Assembly (NCBI GenBank): GCA_043228905.1
Contig: JBHGNT010000003.1
Coordinates: 6,696,001-6,760,000, forward strand
DNA from: Azolla caroliniana
Lineage: Eukaryota > Polypodiophyta
Direction: 5' to 3'
DNA: 64,000 nucleotides
Part shown: piece after piece, positions 28,990 through 42,127 of the stretch
Layout of the letters: each line of letters begins with the position of its first letter
Numbering within the stretch: the stretch's first letter is position 1
Notes under the pieces: generated by a model
Databases searched by the model: none
What the model saw: only the letters and a program-made list of their open reading frames with translations
What the model was told of the DNA's origin: nothing
Made by a program: the position numbers and the translations under genes

Positions 28990-31900
28990 ATGGTCTCCAT
29001 TGTGTGGTCACTTTTTAATGATCCTTATGGTCGGTTTTTGGTTCTAGAAATCACTTTTTTTGGAGAGGTTGTGTGGGTGGTTGGGATTTATGCCCCTAAC
29101 CAAGCCACTCAACGTATTGCATTATGGGGCTCATTCTGTCAAACCCTATGTGTGGGCCTTCCAGGATTACTTATGGGTGATTTTAACATGTGTGTTGATG
29201 CATCTCAATCTTCGTCTGAACATTCAATCATGGATGATCCTGAGCAACTTGCTTGGGATTCATTGGCTATGGAGGTTTTGAAGTGGATGTTTGGACATGG
29301 TTTCATGGGAATGATCCAGGTTTTACTTTCCAATCCGCTCAACATAGACAAACATGGAGTCGGTTAGATAGAATGTATCTAATGCGCAATGATTCTTTTT
29401 AACCGACATTACTTCGTATGGCAGTTTTACAAGATGTAGGAACTTCATATCACTTTCCTATTTGTTTGGAGATTTGTGGTCATGCGATTGACATGTATAA
29501 ATCCTTACTTGGAAAGCCTCCATTATGCTTTAACTCTTCTCTCTTGCTTCAACCTCACTTTGATTCTCTCATGGAGCAAATTTTGGTAAATTTTTCACAA
29601 GAAGTGAATCTTAAAGGAGTTAAAGCATGGGATATCACATTACGAAATATTAAGATCGTTCATCTTATGTATGGAGTAACTAATGCTCAACGAAGAAGAG
29701 GTCTTCTTCTAATATTCTCACAAGTTCTCTCTAGGTGTAATGCATTATTGATACGTGCACCTTTAGATGAGGAGCTTTTGGATATCCAAAGTCAATTGCA
29801 TGTTATTATTTCTCAATTGCAATGCCAAAGTTATCGTTATGTGAAGATGCGACAATTGAGGGATGGGCTCATAGATAATCAATGTCAATCCCATTTGTTT
29901 TTCCAAGCTTTACATCCTACGTATACTCGATCTAATGTGGTACATGTGAAGCAAGGTGATGAATGGATAGTGGATCCTACTAAAATAATTGACATATGTG
30001 TTCATTACTTTAAGGAGTTGATTGGCCCACAATTGTTAATGACAAATGAGGTGAGTAGAGCACATCATGAGTTTTATGATGTAGTTGGATGTATTGTGCA
30101 TGACCTCATTAGTCATGAATTGGATGCGGATTTCACTGAGGACGAGGTGGACATAGTTTTAAGGCATCTTCCTAGTGGTAAGAGCCCTGGTTGGGATGGC
30201 TTGACAAATGAAGTTTTTAAGCGATATTCACACATTTTAAAGGGGCCCTTAACTTTGATGTTTCAACATTCTTGGGATTTTGGTCGTATGCCTCAAGCTT
30301 GGAAGGTTGGTCTAATTAAATTAGTTCCAAAGGTGGCATCTCTAGAGTCATTTCATCAATGGAGACCTATTTCTTTGATGGGGGGGTTATATAAGATATT
30401 TACAAAGTTCTTGGCAAATAGATTACAAAAGTATTTGCCAAAGTTGATACATCCCACCCAATATGGTTTTATTGCAGGTAGGAATATATTGCATAATGTG
30501 TTGAATGTTCAAATGACCATGGATTATGCTCGAAACACTCATCAAGAATTGATTATGGTGCAATTAGATTTGGAGAAAGCTTATGATCATGTTAATTGGT
30601 CCTTTCTTTCTGGGTTAATGCATACAATGGGCTTTGGACCTCATATGTCTCACCTCATATTTTTATTAGGACAAGATGCGTTGTCTCGAGTCATGCTTAA
30701 TGGAGGAGTTACATCAGATATTGCCCTTACAAGATCCATTCGTCAAGGATGCCCTATTAGCCCGTTGTTGTTTGCTATTGTTACTCATCCCTTGTTAGTG
30801 ATGTTATCAAGGCTGGCAACAAATGGGGATATTGTGGATCTACACCGTTCGTCTAGAGGGCAACTAATTGCACAAGCTTTGGTTGATGATTCTTTCATGT
30901 TTCTACAAGCCTCACGAGAGAATCTTGAGAAGGGGATGCTTGTATGAAACCAATTTGCATTGGCTTCCAGATTACATATTAATCGGAGGAAGTCTAGTCT
31001 CATATCATGTACTGAAAGGGATTTGGAATGTTTAGGATGGCAAGGATCTGTGGTGAAGAAAGGCTCTATTTTTCCACACTTGGGCTATCCATTAGGAATG
31101 AATGTTACAAATGGTCAATTGATTGAATGGATGTCTAGTAAGTTGAGGGATAAGTTCATGTATTGGAAATCACAATCTTGACCATTTCATGTACGTTTGA
31201 AGGTTGTACAATGTATTATGGAACCTATGATATTATATTACTTGCCATTGTTGCCGCGGACAAAGAAGGCTTTGCATTCTATTTTGCAACCTCTTTGATA
31301 TTTGTTGTGGAAGAAAAGGGATAAGATGGGAATCACTGGGGTTGCATGGAATCATCTAGCAACTCCTAAGCTCTTGGGGGGAGCTGGAGTATTGAACTTA
31401 TCTAAGCATATGATGGCTCGTAGATTTTCATTATTACAATGCATGTGTTCAAACTCACAACCATGGATATCTATTGTTCAATATTTCATTGAGAACAAGG
31501 GTTTAACACATGGGAGGATAACAATTAAGGCTTCATGGTGGCAATTACTAAATGGATGTATTTCACTTAGGATTCTGGGCTCTACATGTGTTCAACACTT
31601 GGTTACCTCATGGCAAGAAGCACTCTTGTTATGTGTATGGAAACCATCATCTAGTAGAGAGTATTGTAATTCTTTGCAAAAAGAGTTACTTGTGTCTTCT
31701 TGGTTATTATGTTGGCCAGGAAAGGAGAGATTACGCTCTCAATTTAATCATTTGTTTCGTTTGGGGGTCAAAGAGGTGGGAGATATAGTTGAGGCTCCAC
31801 CTCAAAGAATTTTGGAGTTTGTTGAAGCACAACAATTATTACGCATTCCGCCTAATTATGGGTTTATTTGGCAACAACTACAAAATATTCCATTGATGCA

Positions 31901-32606
31901 AGGTCCCTTACCTCTAAAAACAGGAGAACAACCGTGGATTGATTGGTGTTTAAAGGGTCAAACATCGTTGTTACAAGTGACTACAAATCTTTTGTATCAT
32001 TGTTTTGTTGAGTCTCGTGGATGGTTATCATCTAAGGCTGAAGAAGAATGGAGATTACACAAATCTGATCATGGGTGGTGGCAAATCTTACAACGTAGTT
32101 GGCATTCTAAATTGCCACTTGTAGCAAAGGTCTTCATTTGGAGAGTTTTGATTGGAGGATTGCCTTTGGGATTAGCTCTAAAGCGTCGTGGACTAGCAAT
32201 GGGCAATTGCTTTTTTTGCAATGTTCAAATGGAAGATAATACTCATCGATTTATACAATGCCCGATTGCTTCTCAGATTTAGAGTTACATTTCTCAAATT
32301 TGGCAAGTTTTATCACGGTGTTATTTGACACCTAGACAGTGGGTGCTTGCACAATTTACACAAGTGGACCCAAAGTCAGAGATGGAGATTGTTTTTCTAG
32401 TTTTGAGATATTGGGGATTGCGTCATAATTGGAATATGCGCAACGCTTTTGTATTCCATGCTAGACATGGAGTGAAAGCATATCTACGAAAGTTGAAGGG
32501 AGTACTAATGTGGCAATTTTCTTTATTGGAGCAAGTGGAAATCCTTTGCTCGGTGGAATGTTCGTCTTGCCTATTGGCAATTGAACATGTTCCACTACCC
32601 ATGTAG
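28990..32606 (+). pseudogene. Decayed L1-like LINE: endonuclease, RT and zinc-ribbon C-terminus
   Basis: 5'-truncated ORF2. An endonuclease segment (VVGIYAPNQATQRIALW, LLMGDFNMC) is read at 28990-29350, then frame changes. The RT region 29418-30947 shows SGKSPGWDGLTNEVFK, WRPISLMGGLYKIFTKFLANRL, GFIAGRNILHNVLNVQ, LDLEKAYDHVNW and IRQGCPISPLLF. The catalytic box reads LVDD (about 30879) where YADD/FADD is expected. Stops occur at about 30945, 31179, 31297 and 32280. The C-terminal RNase-like/zf-RVT part ends with FIWRVLIGGLPLG and CFFCNVQMEDNTHRFIQCP. Followed by a tail with (GA)n. Clearly inactive. Confidence 0.88.
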
Positions 32607-32727
32607 TGTAGTGTAGTTAGTGGCTGACCATACTTCATGGTCACACCCATTGTAAGTAGTGTTTTTTACACACATTTATTAATATAATTGTGTGTTTTCA
32701 CCAAGAGAGAGAGAGAGAGAGAGAGAG
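32601..32727 (+). repeat. 3' tail of the LINE, inverted relative of 26270-26490
   Basis: TAGTTAGTGGCTGACCATAC through ACCCATTGTAAGTAGTG, then TTTTCACCAAG and (GA)n at 32702-32727. Its reverse complement matches the tandem unit at 26270-26490 over about 60 bp. Confidence 0.7.
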
Positions 32728-34429
32728 CAAATGGATGTAGCTCAACTTGCATTCAACCCATACATTCAACAATGACATCTAGCAAATTAAGAAACAATAT
32801 GAAGTGTAATAAAGAGGGGTGGATGTTGAGCCTTGAAGCCAAGGCTTGACTTGCCATTAGGGTAAATTGATTACAGAGAAAGAGTAGCTTGCTCAGTAAG
32901 GTTGTTCAATGGAGACCTTTGGTACTCAATGGGGTATATTCCAATATGAAGAGCGATAATTACACTTGAATTGGGCAATATATTTCCTAAAATAGTTGTA
33001 TTTGTACTTGCCTATTCCTTGTTCTAATGAAAGAGGAATGAAATTGATTCCAAATTTGTCTCATTGTTATTCTCTATTTATTATTGCTATGATAATGTTT
33101 GCATTTCCACCACGGGTAAAATCACTCAACATTATTGATTTCAAGGTCACACAATCGTATTCGTTCATATTTTGTATATTTGGCAAGTCAAACAATTATA
33201 AGTTGTTAACAAAACCTACAGTTCGACATTCAATTATATACATGGAGATTTTACACATGTATATGTTCAATTATCACCCTTTTTTATTGACTTTCGTAAG
33301 GTTCAATCATAAAATTGTATGGATTGGACACAGGTGTGTTCTACAACACATGTAAGAAATAATAGACTTGTCCAAAAATTAAAGAACCAACAATAACTTT
33401 CAAGTTACGATAGTATTTATACATTTTGGAAATTTGATACACCTGACTTAATGAGGAGACACAAGGTATACTTTATTTAGATTTGCCTTTAGGGATTTAG
33501 ATCAACATCCTAGATGGTCATTGAAAGTTTAAGGAGGTTTAGAACTTGGAAGGTTTTTGAAAAATCATAGATGTCTTTGGTCAACATTGATAAAACATTT
33601 TGACAAGGTGAACCAAAGACCTCGATGTATTATACACAAACTTCCCCACAAGGGTAGCATTAAATTACATTCGGAAAACCAAAGATTACCATGGTTGCAA
33701 CTTTAGAAAGACATGAAAGTGCAAGCTTATGGGGTCGCTTTCATGATTTAATCACACACAAACTTCCCGATGGTTAGAAGGAGGATTAGTTTAAATCAAG
33801 AAGTTCACTAGCCATGAGGATCAATAATGATTTTCATGATTACAACTTTGGAAAGAAACAAAAGTGCAAGTGTATGGGATCGCTTCTGCCATTGGATCGC
33901 CAACACTAAAAGAAATGTTCGTATATTGGATGTTTTGATGTGTCGATATGATTTTTACCGCATTTATTGTGACCTTTACATGCATCATTGATTTCACTCC
34001 ACCTCCTTTTGCAGATCCAAACATATTCACAAACTTGTATTTGTTTCCTCAGTATATAAAAACATCATTTTCAGTGTGAACATTCCTAGTTTTGTAGCTA
34101 TTCAATTACGTTGCTACCCACTTCTAGAAGCCTTCCGTTGATGAATGATTATACAATAGTGGTTCGTATGAAATGATTGTTCTGCACTTCCTACATGGTG
34201 AAGCTTGCTACACGTGTCACGATTGTGAAGTAAGCTTCTGTTTGGGTATACACCCTTGGATTGTTGTTACGCACTCAACACTCATCATAGTTGTTATCGC
34301 TCATATCTCAAAGTTTTCCACGTATCTATTAGAGATTTTAGAAGATTCTTCAAATGTTTAAAGAAATTCAAAATCATCGACATTCAATTTGGAGGAAATA
34401 TATCCATATCATCCTACTATAGTAATTTA
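32728..34429. other. Intergenic DNA, no gene recognised
   Basis: Only short ORFs. An imperfect local duplication is visible: GCAACTTTAGAAAGACATGA near 33697 against ACAACTTTGGAAAGAAACAA near 33842, both followed by AGTGCAAG and GG(G/A)(T)CGCTT. I see no RNA gene. Confidence 0.5.
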
Positions 34430-34639
34430 CAACCAACCAAAAGAAATCATTATGGCATTCATGTGAAGTCATGGATGAGGGGGCATTGCCATGATTTAAA
34501 ATGTGATAGTTGTGGTTCTCCCATTGAATCGGTTTACCATGTTTTATGGATATGTCATATTGCTAGAGCAGTTTGGAAAAGAATGTTGAGAATGTTGTAT
34601 CCTATTTTTACCATAAAACATATGCTCCATTGGTATTAA
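34430..34639 (+). pseudogene. LINE zf-RVT fragment
   Basis: A short piece of ORF2 C-terminus: SWMRGHCHDLKCDSCGSPIE, then SVYHVLWICHIARAVWKRML, the same Cys-box seen in the 36.3-kb and 53.6-kb LINEs. Both ends are lost. Confidence 0.75.
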
Positions 34640-36298
34640 TAAAAAGCCCGGAGGCAGTATACAAATAGTACATAATATTGTTTCATCTCCACCAGTATAT
34701 TTGAACTGATTCTAGCATTTGTAAAAACTGTTGGGAAAAAAACAGCCATAAAACACAACATTGATTCCAGTGATCTGTTGCAGAAAACAAAATTTTGGGC
34801 TCTTAGCACAGAACTCCATAGAAAACTTGTATTTCACATGATATTCCATGTCCTCCGTCTTTCCAATCATATGTGTCAGGTGTGGAGCTATAAGAAGATT
34901 CACCATCCCAACAGAAACAGTTGCAAATAGATCTGAAGTGATTCCAGTATTTGTAAAAATTGTTGGGGAGAAAAAAACAGACCATGAAAATGAAATGTAC
35001 TATACTAATCTCCACCTCTCACCCCATTTGCTTCGATCCCCACAACTTATTCACTCTCCCTTCATGACGTGCTTCGGCCCCCTCACCATCATCACTCCTA
35101 AAAACAACCAAATTGCTTCATTCAATCCACCTCCACCATCTCGCCGAATGCCACCAATGTCCTGTGGAATTAACAACAAAATAAGTAAAAAATTCCTCAT
35201 CCCCTCATGAGCTGCTTCGATCCCCCCCACCATCATCACTCCTAAAACAGACACATTGCTTCCTTTAGTCCACATCCACCATCTCGCCGAATAGCACCAA
35301 TGTCTTGTGCAATGAATCAACAAAAATGAGAAATTGTTCCTCATTCCCTCATGATTTGCTTCGTTCCCCCACACCATCGTCACTCCTAAAAACAGAGAAA
35401 TTGCTTCAATCAAACCACATCCACCATCTCGCCGAATACCACCTCTGACCTATACAAAAAACAACAAAAACAAGTGAATAATGGTTCCTCATCCCCTCAT
35501 GATTTGCTTCTGTCCCCCCCACCATCATCACTCCTAAAAACAAACAAATTGCTTCAATCAATCCACATCCACCATCTCGCCGAGTACCGCCAATATCTTG
35601 TGTAATTAACAACAAAATAAGTGAACAATGATTCCTCTCCCCTCCTGATCTGCTTCAACCCTCGCACCAACACCACTCATCCTCACACCATGACAAAGTT
35701 GCTTCAAATCCCACTGCCATCATCCCGCAACCTATGAGAACCATAATATCTGTCTTAAGTCAGCCCATATCTGGGGTATCTTGCTTCCCCTATTCCATCT
35801 CACCGATTAACGCGGCCCTGTAATCACAACAAAAAATGAGGGAAAACCATCCCTCGCCTTCTCATAATAATCTGCTTCAGCCCCCACTCCAACATCACTC
35901 ATCCTAACCACAAAAAACAGAAAAACGGCTTCGTCATGTCCCCATCTACCATCTCACTATCTCTGATTCGACAATCTTGTTGCACTAACAACCAACAAAC
36001 GAGTAGAAAACAAACAGAAATCCTCACCTTCTCCTAGTAATCTTCGACAACCCCCACCAACATCAGTCATCCTAATCACAAAACAACTTAAACCTATTTC
36101 AACCTGTCCACATCCACCATGTCGATGTCTCTGATTATCACACGAAATCTGCCTCATACCACTAAAATCTTCTTTTACTAGCCTGATTCAGCATCCAGAA
36201 CATCATCCCATTTCCTCATATCTTCTTCTAGCATATGTATATCTTACCTACATTAAAATAGGCTTCATACATGCCGCAACCGTCTCCTCCCTGTTATC
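34640..36298. repeat. Degenerate tandem repeat beside the minus-strand LINE
   Basis: From about 35040 to 36180 a 120-165 bp unit recurs at least six times: CTTCATGA(T)(T/C)TGCTTC, CCCCCACCATCATCACTCCT, AAAAACA, TTGCTTCAATCAATCCACAT, CCACCATCTCGCCGAATACC. It becomes more divergent toward 36180. It lies at the 3' side of the minus-strand LINE and may derive from its 3' UTR. 34715-34990 also holds two related copies of a TTTGTAAAAA(C/T)TGTTGGG segment. No coding capacity is claimed. Confidence 0.75.
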
Positions 36299-39200
36299 TC
36301 ATGTTGTTCGCCATAAGAATGGTACTGGTGGCGGGAACAACCAACGAGGTGGCACATAATTCCACCTAACCTTCGTGCCTGCATCTAACATTATAGGAAT
36401 AGCTGACCAAACTCGTCGTAATCTCTTTCTTTTTCGAATGGCTGTGTTTCCATAGCCTTTATACATGTCATACTCACCTTTAACCGAATGTACTAATAAA
36501 TTCCAAAAAGACTTTACCTGATCCACAACGTGAATGTCTTCATCATTGTATAACTTGGAGCACCTAGCTTTCCAAAGAACCCATAGAGACAACGAGGAGA
36601 CAATCTGCCAAACATAGCTCCGCGAGAAGAACTTGACTCCCTGCAAGGATCTTGAAGTAGAATATACCTGAAAACTTCTTACATATAAAGACAATGAAGA
36701 ATGATTATAATGATAAAAAGCCCTTTGTTGATCCAACATTCCCCAAAAGATTGCACCCCACGTAAAAATAGCAGATCTATACTTACGACCTAGAAGCCTA
36801 AGAATTCGACACCAAAAACTTTTTGCGGAAACACATTCCCAAAATGCATGATGCAATGTCTCATCCGCAAACCCACACATAATACATGACTGATTACTCA
36901 CCGATCCCCTCAATAAATGACCTATTGGCAATGCATAATGAATCATCAACCACCGAAAATGCAAATTTATCTTATTCATGCATTTAATAGACCAAAACTG
37001 TTTCCAAAACATAACCATATGAGTAGATGAAACATTACCTTCCTCCCAATACTTTTTTCCAACAGGTATCGGCTCAGTCTGCCTCAACATAAAATTCCTG
37101 CCAAACGCTACTGAATATTTGAAAAAAGGAAGGATCTTAGTCGAAGAGTCAGATATGGATAATTTCCAACCATAATCCGCTGGATCCCACTGTAGGTCAT
37201 CAATAGGTTTAGAGTCTAACACCGAAATATGAGATGAAAAATTAACTATTAGTGGACTAGGATCGATATATATATTTTTATCTAATCTAGCAATTACTCG
37301 CACTGGCAATTGCTTCGCAGCCAACATGATTTGAGACTCCTCATCCACTAGTATCAACCTACCATTGTCCAACACTTCATAAAAAGAAATGCTACCATTT
37401 TGATCATATAACCAAGCTCCTATAAGTATATTGAGTGTCGAGAACATACCGTACCAACTCTGAAAATGATCGAATTGCAATGTAGGCACTGTGACCTGAT
37501 ACACCCTGGATAATTGTGATAACATGATCTTAGCCCCTCTTAAGTTCGATAACCTATTACTTTGCTCCAGCGTAGAGGACTGCATAAACCTTATCCAATC
37601 CGCAACCGTACGAGCTGGTCCACTATCCATTGCAGCCCATGATAACCTAGGGCGTAAACCCAAAACACATGCAGCTTCATCAGTAAATAAAGGATTCCAT
37701 ATCAATGGTTGACGCATAAATTGATGATAGCTTTTCGGTGGCAAGAAAACAAGCGCTTGCCGAAGAGTTTCCCATGCCCGAAAAATTCCATTGAAGAAAC
37801 GCAATGATCCATCATTGGACTTAGGTAGCTGGAAATCTGCATTAAAGAACCATCTAAGACTATCCTTCCATTGACCACCTACCGAAGGCTTGACCTTATA
37901 TAGATGTTGCATCCATAGCTTTTTCCATAACTCCTGTCCTGGCAATAAACTCCTAACAACATGTTTAGTAAGTAAAGCTTTGCTTTGCATAAATGGATCA
38001 ATCAAACCTAAACCACCTTTTTGTTTAGGTTGTATCAGAATAGACCAAGCTACCTTTGCTACAGGATTGACTGACCTATTGTTCCCCCAAATAAAATTCC
38101 GTACTAAACGTTGAACTTTCAACATTATTGACCTAGAAAACAGCCATGTAGATGCTATATACCAAATCGAGGACAACAACACTGCATAGCTATAACTACA
38201 CGTCCTGCTAAAGATAATTTTTCTTTATTCCAATATACTAATTTATTTCTTAATCTTAACAATAAGGGTGCAATCATATCTTCTGACTTTAATCCCACAC
38301 CCACTCGACAACCTAAATACCTAATGGACTGACCTTGAGGTATCCATGTGAATCCTAAAGAGGGTACATTAACTGGCGGATCTCCCGAAGCGACCCAAAA
38401 ACCTGATGACTTATCCCAATTTATCAATGCACCCGATGCATCTGAGAAATCATCCACGGCCTTTTGCACATGAAACAAATTACCATGTGAGGCCTGAACA
38501 TATAAAGTTGTATCATCAGCGAATTCACAATCCACATTTGCGTTTGCTACTGGTAGTGCTAAACCTTTAATATTTACATATGGAGAATTTAAATGTACAG
38601 AGAATGCTTCGGATACTAACAAAAACAGGAAAGGAGCAAGTGGACATCCCTGGCATACAGATCTTGAAATAAAAAAACGCCTACCAATGTCCCCTGCAAA
38701 TAATAGAGAACTACTTGCATTACGATATAATGTTGAAACTCCTCGTATCCAATTACTTGGAAAACCCATCCTAACGAGTGCTCCCTCCATAAAATCCTAG
38801 TCCACTCTGTCGTAAGCTTTTTCAAAATCAAGAAATAACACCGCCAAATCTTGCTTCTACACTTCAACGATGGTCACCATTTCCCAAAAGAGAATAATAT
38901 TATCAAAAATACTTTGCTCTTGCAAAAAACTTGTCTGGGTATCATGAATCAACTCCAAAAGATAAGGTTGTAACCGTCTAGCTATCGTTTTTGCTAATAT
39001 CTTATAAATAACATTCAACAAAGTAATTGATCTCCACTGGCTAAGCTCTTCTAACTGTCCACTTGTTTTAGGAATCATATAGATTAAACCCTCCTTCCAT
39101 TCTTGGGGCATATTTCCAGAATCTAAAATTTATTGATAGGCCTTAGTCAGCCCATCACCTATCAAATCCCAATACTGGATATACCATTGAACTCCCAGCC

Positions 39201-40668
39201 CATCCACACCAGGACAAACATCCTTTGCAAGGGCTTTTACTGCTTTAAAAACCTCTTGAGTACTTAATGGTTGTAAAAGACAACGTAAAAGATTTCCAAA
39301 AACCCTATTCTGAACCCTAGACCATATAATATCCCTCTTAACCATATCAGCCTCAGAAAATGGTCTAGCTTTTAACAAAGCTTCATAATAATCAGAGGCT
39401 ATTTGTCGCATCTGGCTAGGATCCATGGTATAAGAGCCATCAAGACATCTTAATCTAGATATCCTAGCTGATGACTTATGATGATTATGCACTGCAAAGA
39501 ACAACTTGTTGACTTTATCTCCCGATTCTACCCATGTGGATGATGTATTGTGATAGTTAAAATCAACAGAAATCTTTTGTAAGTCCAATATTTGATTCCC
39601 TACTTGAACCACTCGAGCACTTATATAACTCGAATGTGGTCTTCTCTCTTGCAAATGTTGTAGGAATTTCAATCCCCTACGCAGCCTACCTATTTTAGTT
39701 AAAGATGCATAAAATACTTGTTTAGCCTTCCTATAAAAAAATTGTTGTGTTTCACTAATAGCCTTGTGAACACTAGATAATGCATAATCATAGGAGTAGT
39801 TATACTTATTCCAAATATTATGCACTGTAGGGGAACAATCTGGGCTAAGAAACACATGATTCGGAATTCTAAACCTTGAGTTCTTATACTGCTCCTGTAA
39901 GACTATAACTAACCGAAGCGGTGCATGATCAGAAAAGGAAAATGAAGGTATGATTCCAATGGAACCTCCTTTTTCCCACAAAAACTTATCAGCATAAAAT
40001 CTATCTAACCTAGACAAATTTGCATGTGATTGTCTTCTATCTTATCTTGAATACTCTAAGGAATCTTGTATCCTTGTAAAAGAAGACACATGCCACAAGT
40101 CCAATAAACCTAAAGAAAAAATTAAACATTCCCATTCATATAGTTCTAAACCAGATATTGTTTGTGATGTGCCTCCTAACCTATCACACCCATCCTCCAA
40201 CATATTAAAATCACCTGCCAATGCCCAATGGTCAACAACTGGTAATTGTGCCATTAGGCTCTTCCAAAGTATCGTTCTATCTTTCGTATGATTCGGTGCA
40301 TATATATTCAACAAACCCCATTTTTTCAAACCAATTTGTAAAATTACATATTGACCTCTACCACAAGTCAAAACTCCGTAATGTAAGAAAGCAGAGCACC
40401 AAAAGTCATTTATTGCAATGCCAAGTCCTGCCTTCCGATTATTATCCCCAGTTGCAGGCACCCAAAATTGTCTCCACTGGCCTGGCAACAAATTTCCGTA
40501 TTTTTGTATCCTTTGTTCATTTAAATGATGCTCTTGAATAAGAAGAACATCAATTCTACCTATGACAGACTTTCTTAACTGACGACGGAAAACACTCCTT
40601 ATTTTAAGGTAATGTTTGCCTCCCAAGCCCCGTACATTCCATGAAATAATATTTAATCTATCCATCAT
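36299..40668 (-). pseudogene. L1-like LINE ORF2 (endonuclease, RT, C-terminal Cys box), broken
   Basis: Reads from ATG 40668. APE endonuclease: NIISWNVRGLGG, QEHHLN, LNIYAPNH, LAGDFNML, then SRLDRFY and FSDHAPL after a stop near 40042. RT: GVDGLGVQWYIQYW, WRSITLLNVIYKILAKTIARR, LDFEKAYDRVD (in frame, between stops), VCQGCPLAPFLFLL and FADD at 38523-38512. C-terminal region 38182-36299 has WLMIHYALPIGHLL and CIMCGFADETLHHAFWEC. Internal stops near 40042, 39128, 38857, 38800 and 38155 break the frame; nearly all domains survive, so decay is moderate. Family role: target-primed reverse transcription. Confidence 0.92.
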
Positions 40669-42070
40669 TCATGTTTTGCACTCCTACTCTACTTTCAACC
40701 AGTGCAACGTCTCTACCCTTCCTTCCACCTTCGGAGGCCCGTAATTGTCTCCTATTTGACCAAATGTCTTTCCCAGTCACCTTATGTGCACGCACAGGCA
40801 TGTGTTTATCTATGTTAGAAACCCTATCAGATGACTTATCAACTGTAGTAAAAGCAACTATATTGCCACCCTTCATCTCAGCATGTGTGAGGTCAACCTT
40901 GAGCACTTCATTTTCCTTTTTAAACTCTTCGAAAGCAACGGATGTATCAATTTGTTGTACTTGGTCTAAAAATATTTGTTTATCGTTACTAAATTGATTA
41001 TTAACCTTAAAAACAGATTCCACATCTTGTACCTTCGAAAATATGTCTTTCAAATTATGTTGCTCGTTCGTGAAAACTGGGATGGAAAAACCGCCCTCCA
41101 CTTTACTAGTCCCCACCTCCTTTTCCGTTTCCTGCAAGGAATGATAAGGATTAGCTTCAAGTAATAACACTGGCTTAACCAACTTACTAGTCGGTTTAAA
41201 AACATGTTTAGCAGCAACTGTAGACCAACCCTCATTATTAACATTCGGTTGACTTGGTGCACGTGCTTCATCCTTCGGCCGGTGCTTTTGACAATCTCAA
41301 CCTAAATGACCAAATTGTCGACACACAAAACATTGATTAGGTAAACCTTGATAATATATCTTTTGCACAACCGGCGATTTATTCATAAGTAAGTTAGGTA
41401 ATGTAATAGTTAACGGCAACCGAATAGATCTTGGTGCAATCAACCGAACAGCGGGTACCCCACCCACCTATCCCTCGCGCATACCAATGACCTTACCTAA
41501 CAATGCCCCAATACGAGGAAGAACATTCCTCCATTCCTTCCTTAATCTAGGGAATACCGCCGTAAACACCATACTGGACTCTTGATCCTGTAATATGTCA
41601 TCTACATTAACATTATGAGACCATTTATGAAAAGATATCCATGCACCTTCCATGCCCGCCTCCTTAATTGCTAGTAGCTTCGTGACGGCCTCCTCGCTTG
41701 CAAATTCCACATGGTAACATCCCCGAGACATGAATTGAATATCGATTATCTTATCCGCTTCCTCCGAGAAAGCCGCGTACAAAGTATGTCGAAGTTCCGA
41801 TCGATTTAATCTCAAACCTTGTACCTGCACTACCAAGGAGTAAACTTCCAACCTTTGTACCTCGCCCAAAACCACAGCTCGATCCTCCTCCGATAACAAC
41901 AGGTCGACTGTCTCATCACTGAAATGAGGCGAAAATTGGGGGGGTGCACTAGACTCCCCTGCTCGCGTATGCAGTCCAGCTGCAGATGAAGTAAGCGGCT
42001 GGCCCGCAGTCGACCTCCTGCGCGCGTCGGGATCACCTGTTTCTGAGGTCGCGCTGCTCGCGCCATACAC
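40658..42070 (-). pseudogene. L1-like LINE ORF1 (DUF4283-type RNA-binding protein), broken
   Basis: MYGASSATSE start at 42070, a Ser/Pro-rich N-terminus, then a DUF4283-like RNA-binding region (LVVQVQGLRLNRSELRHTLY, YHVEFASEEAVTKLL). A stop at 41468-41470 and a TGA inside the CCHC knuckle (CFVCRQFGHLG*DC, about 41297) interrupt it. The third segment (41182-40658) is lysine/serine rich and ends VQNMNDG. Its stop codon overlaps the ORF2 start by 11 bp, the compact ORF1/ORF2 junction of one LINE transcript. Confidence 0.85.
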
Positions 42071-42127
42071 GACCTGTGGTTTTCCTATCTACTGCATCTC
42101 CTTGACCTCACTCAGCTCTCGCTTTTG

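Noticed and set aside
35040-36180. CRISPR-like direct repeats
   Set aside because: Plant nuclear context; units are long, diverge along their whole length and have no unique spacers.
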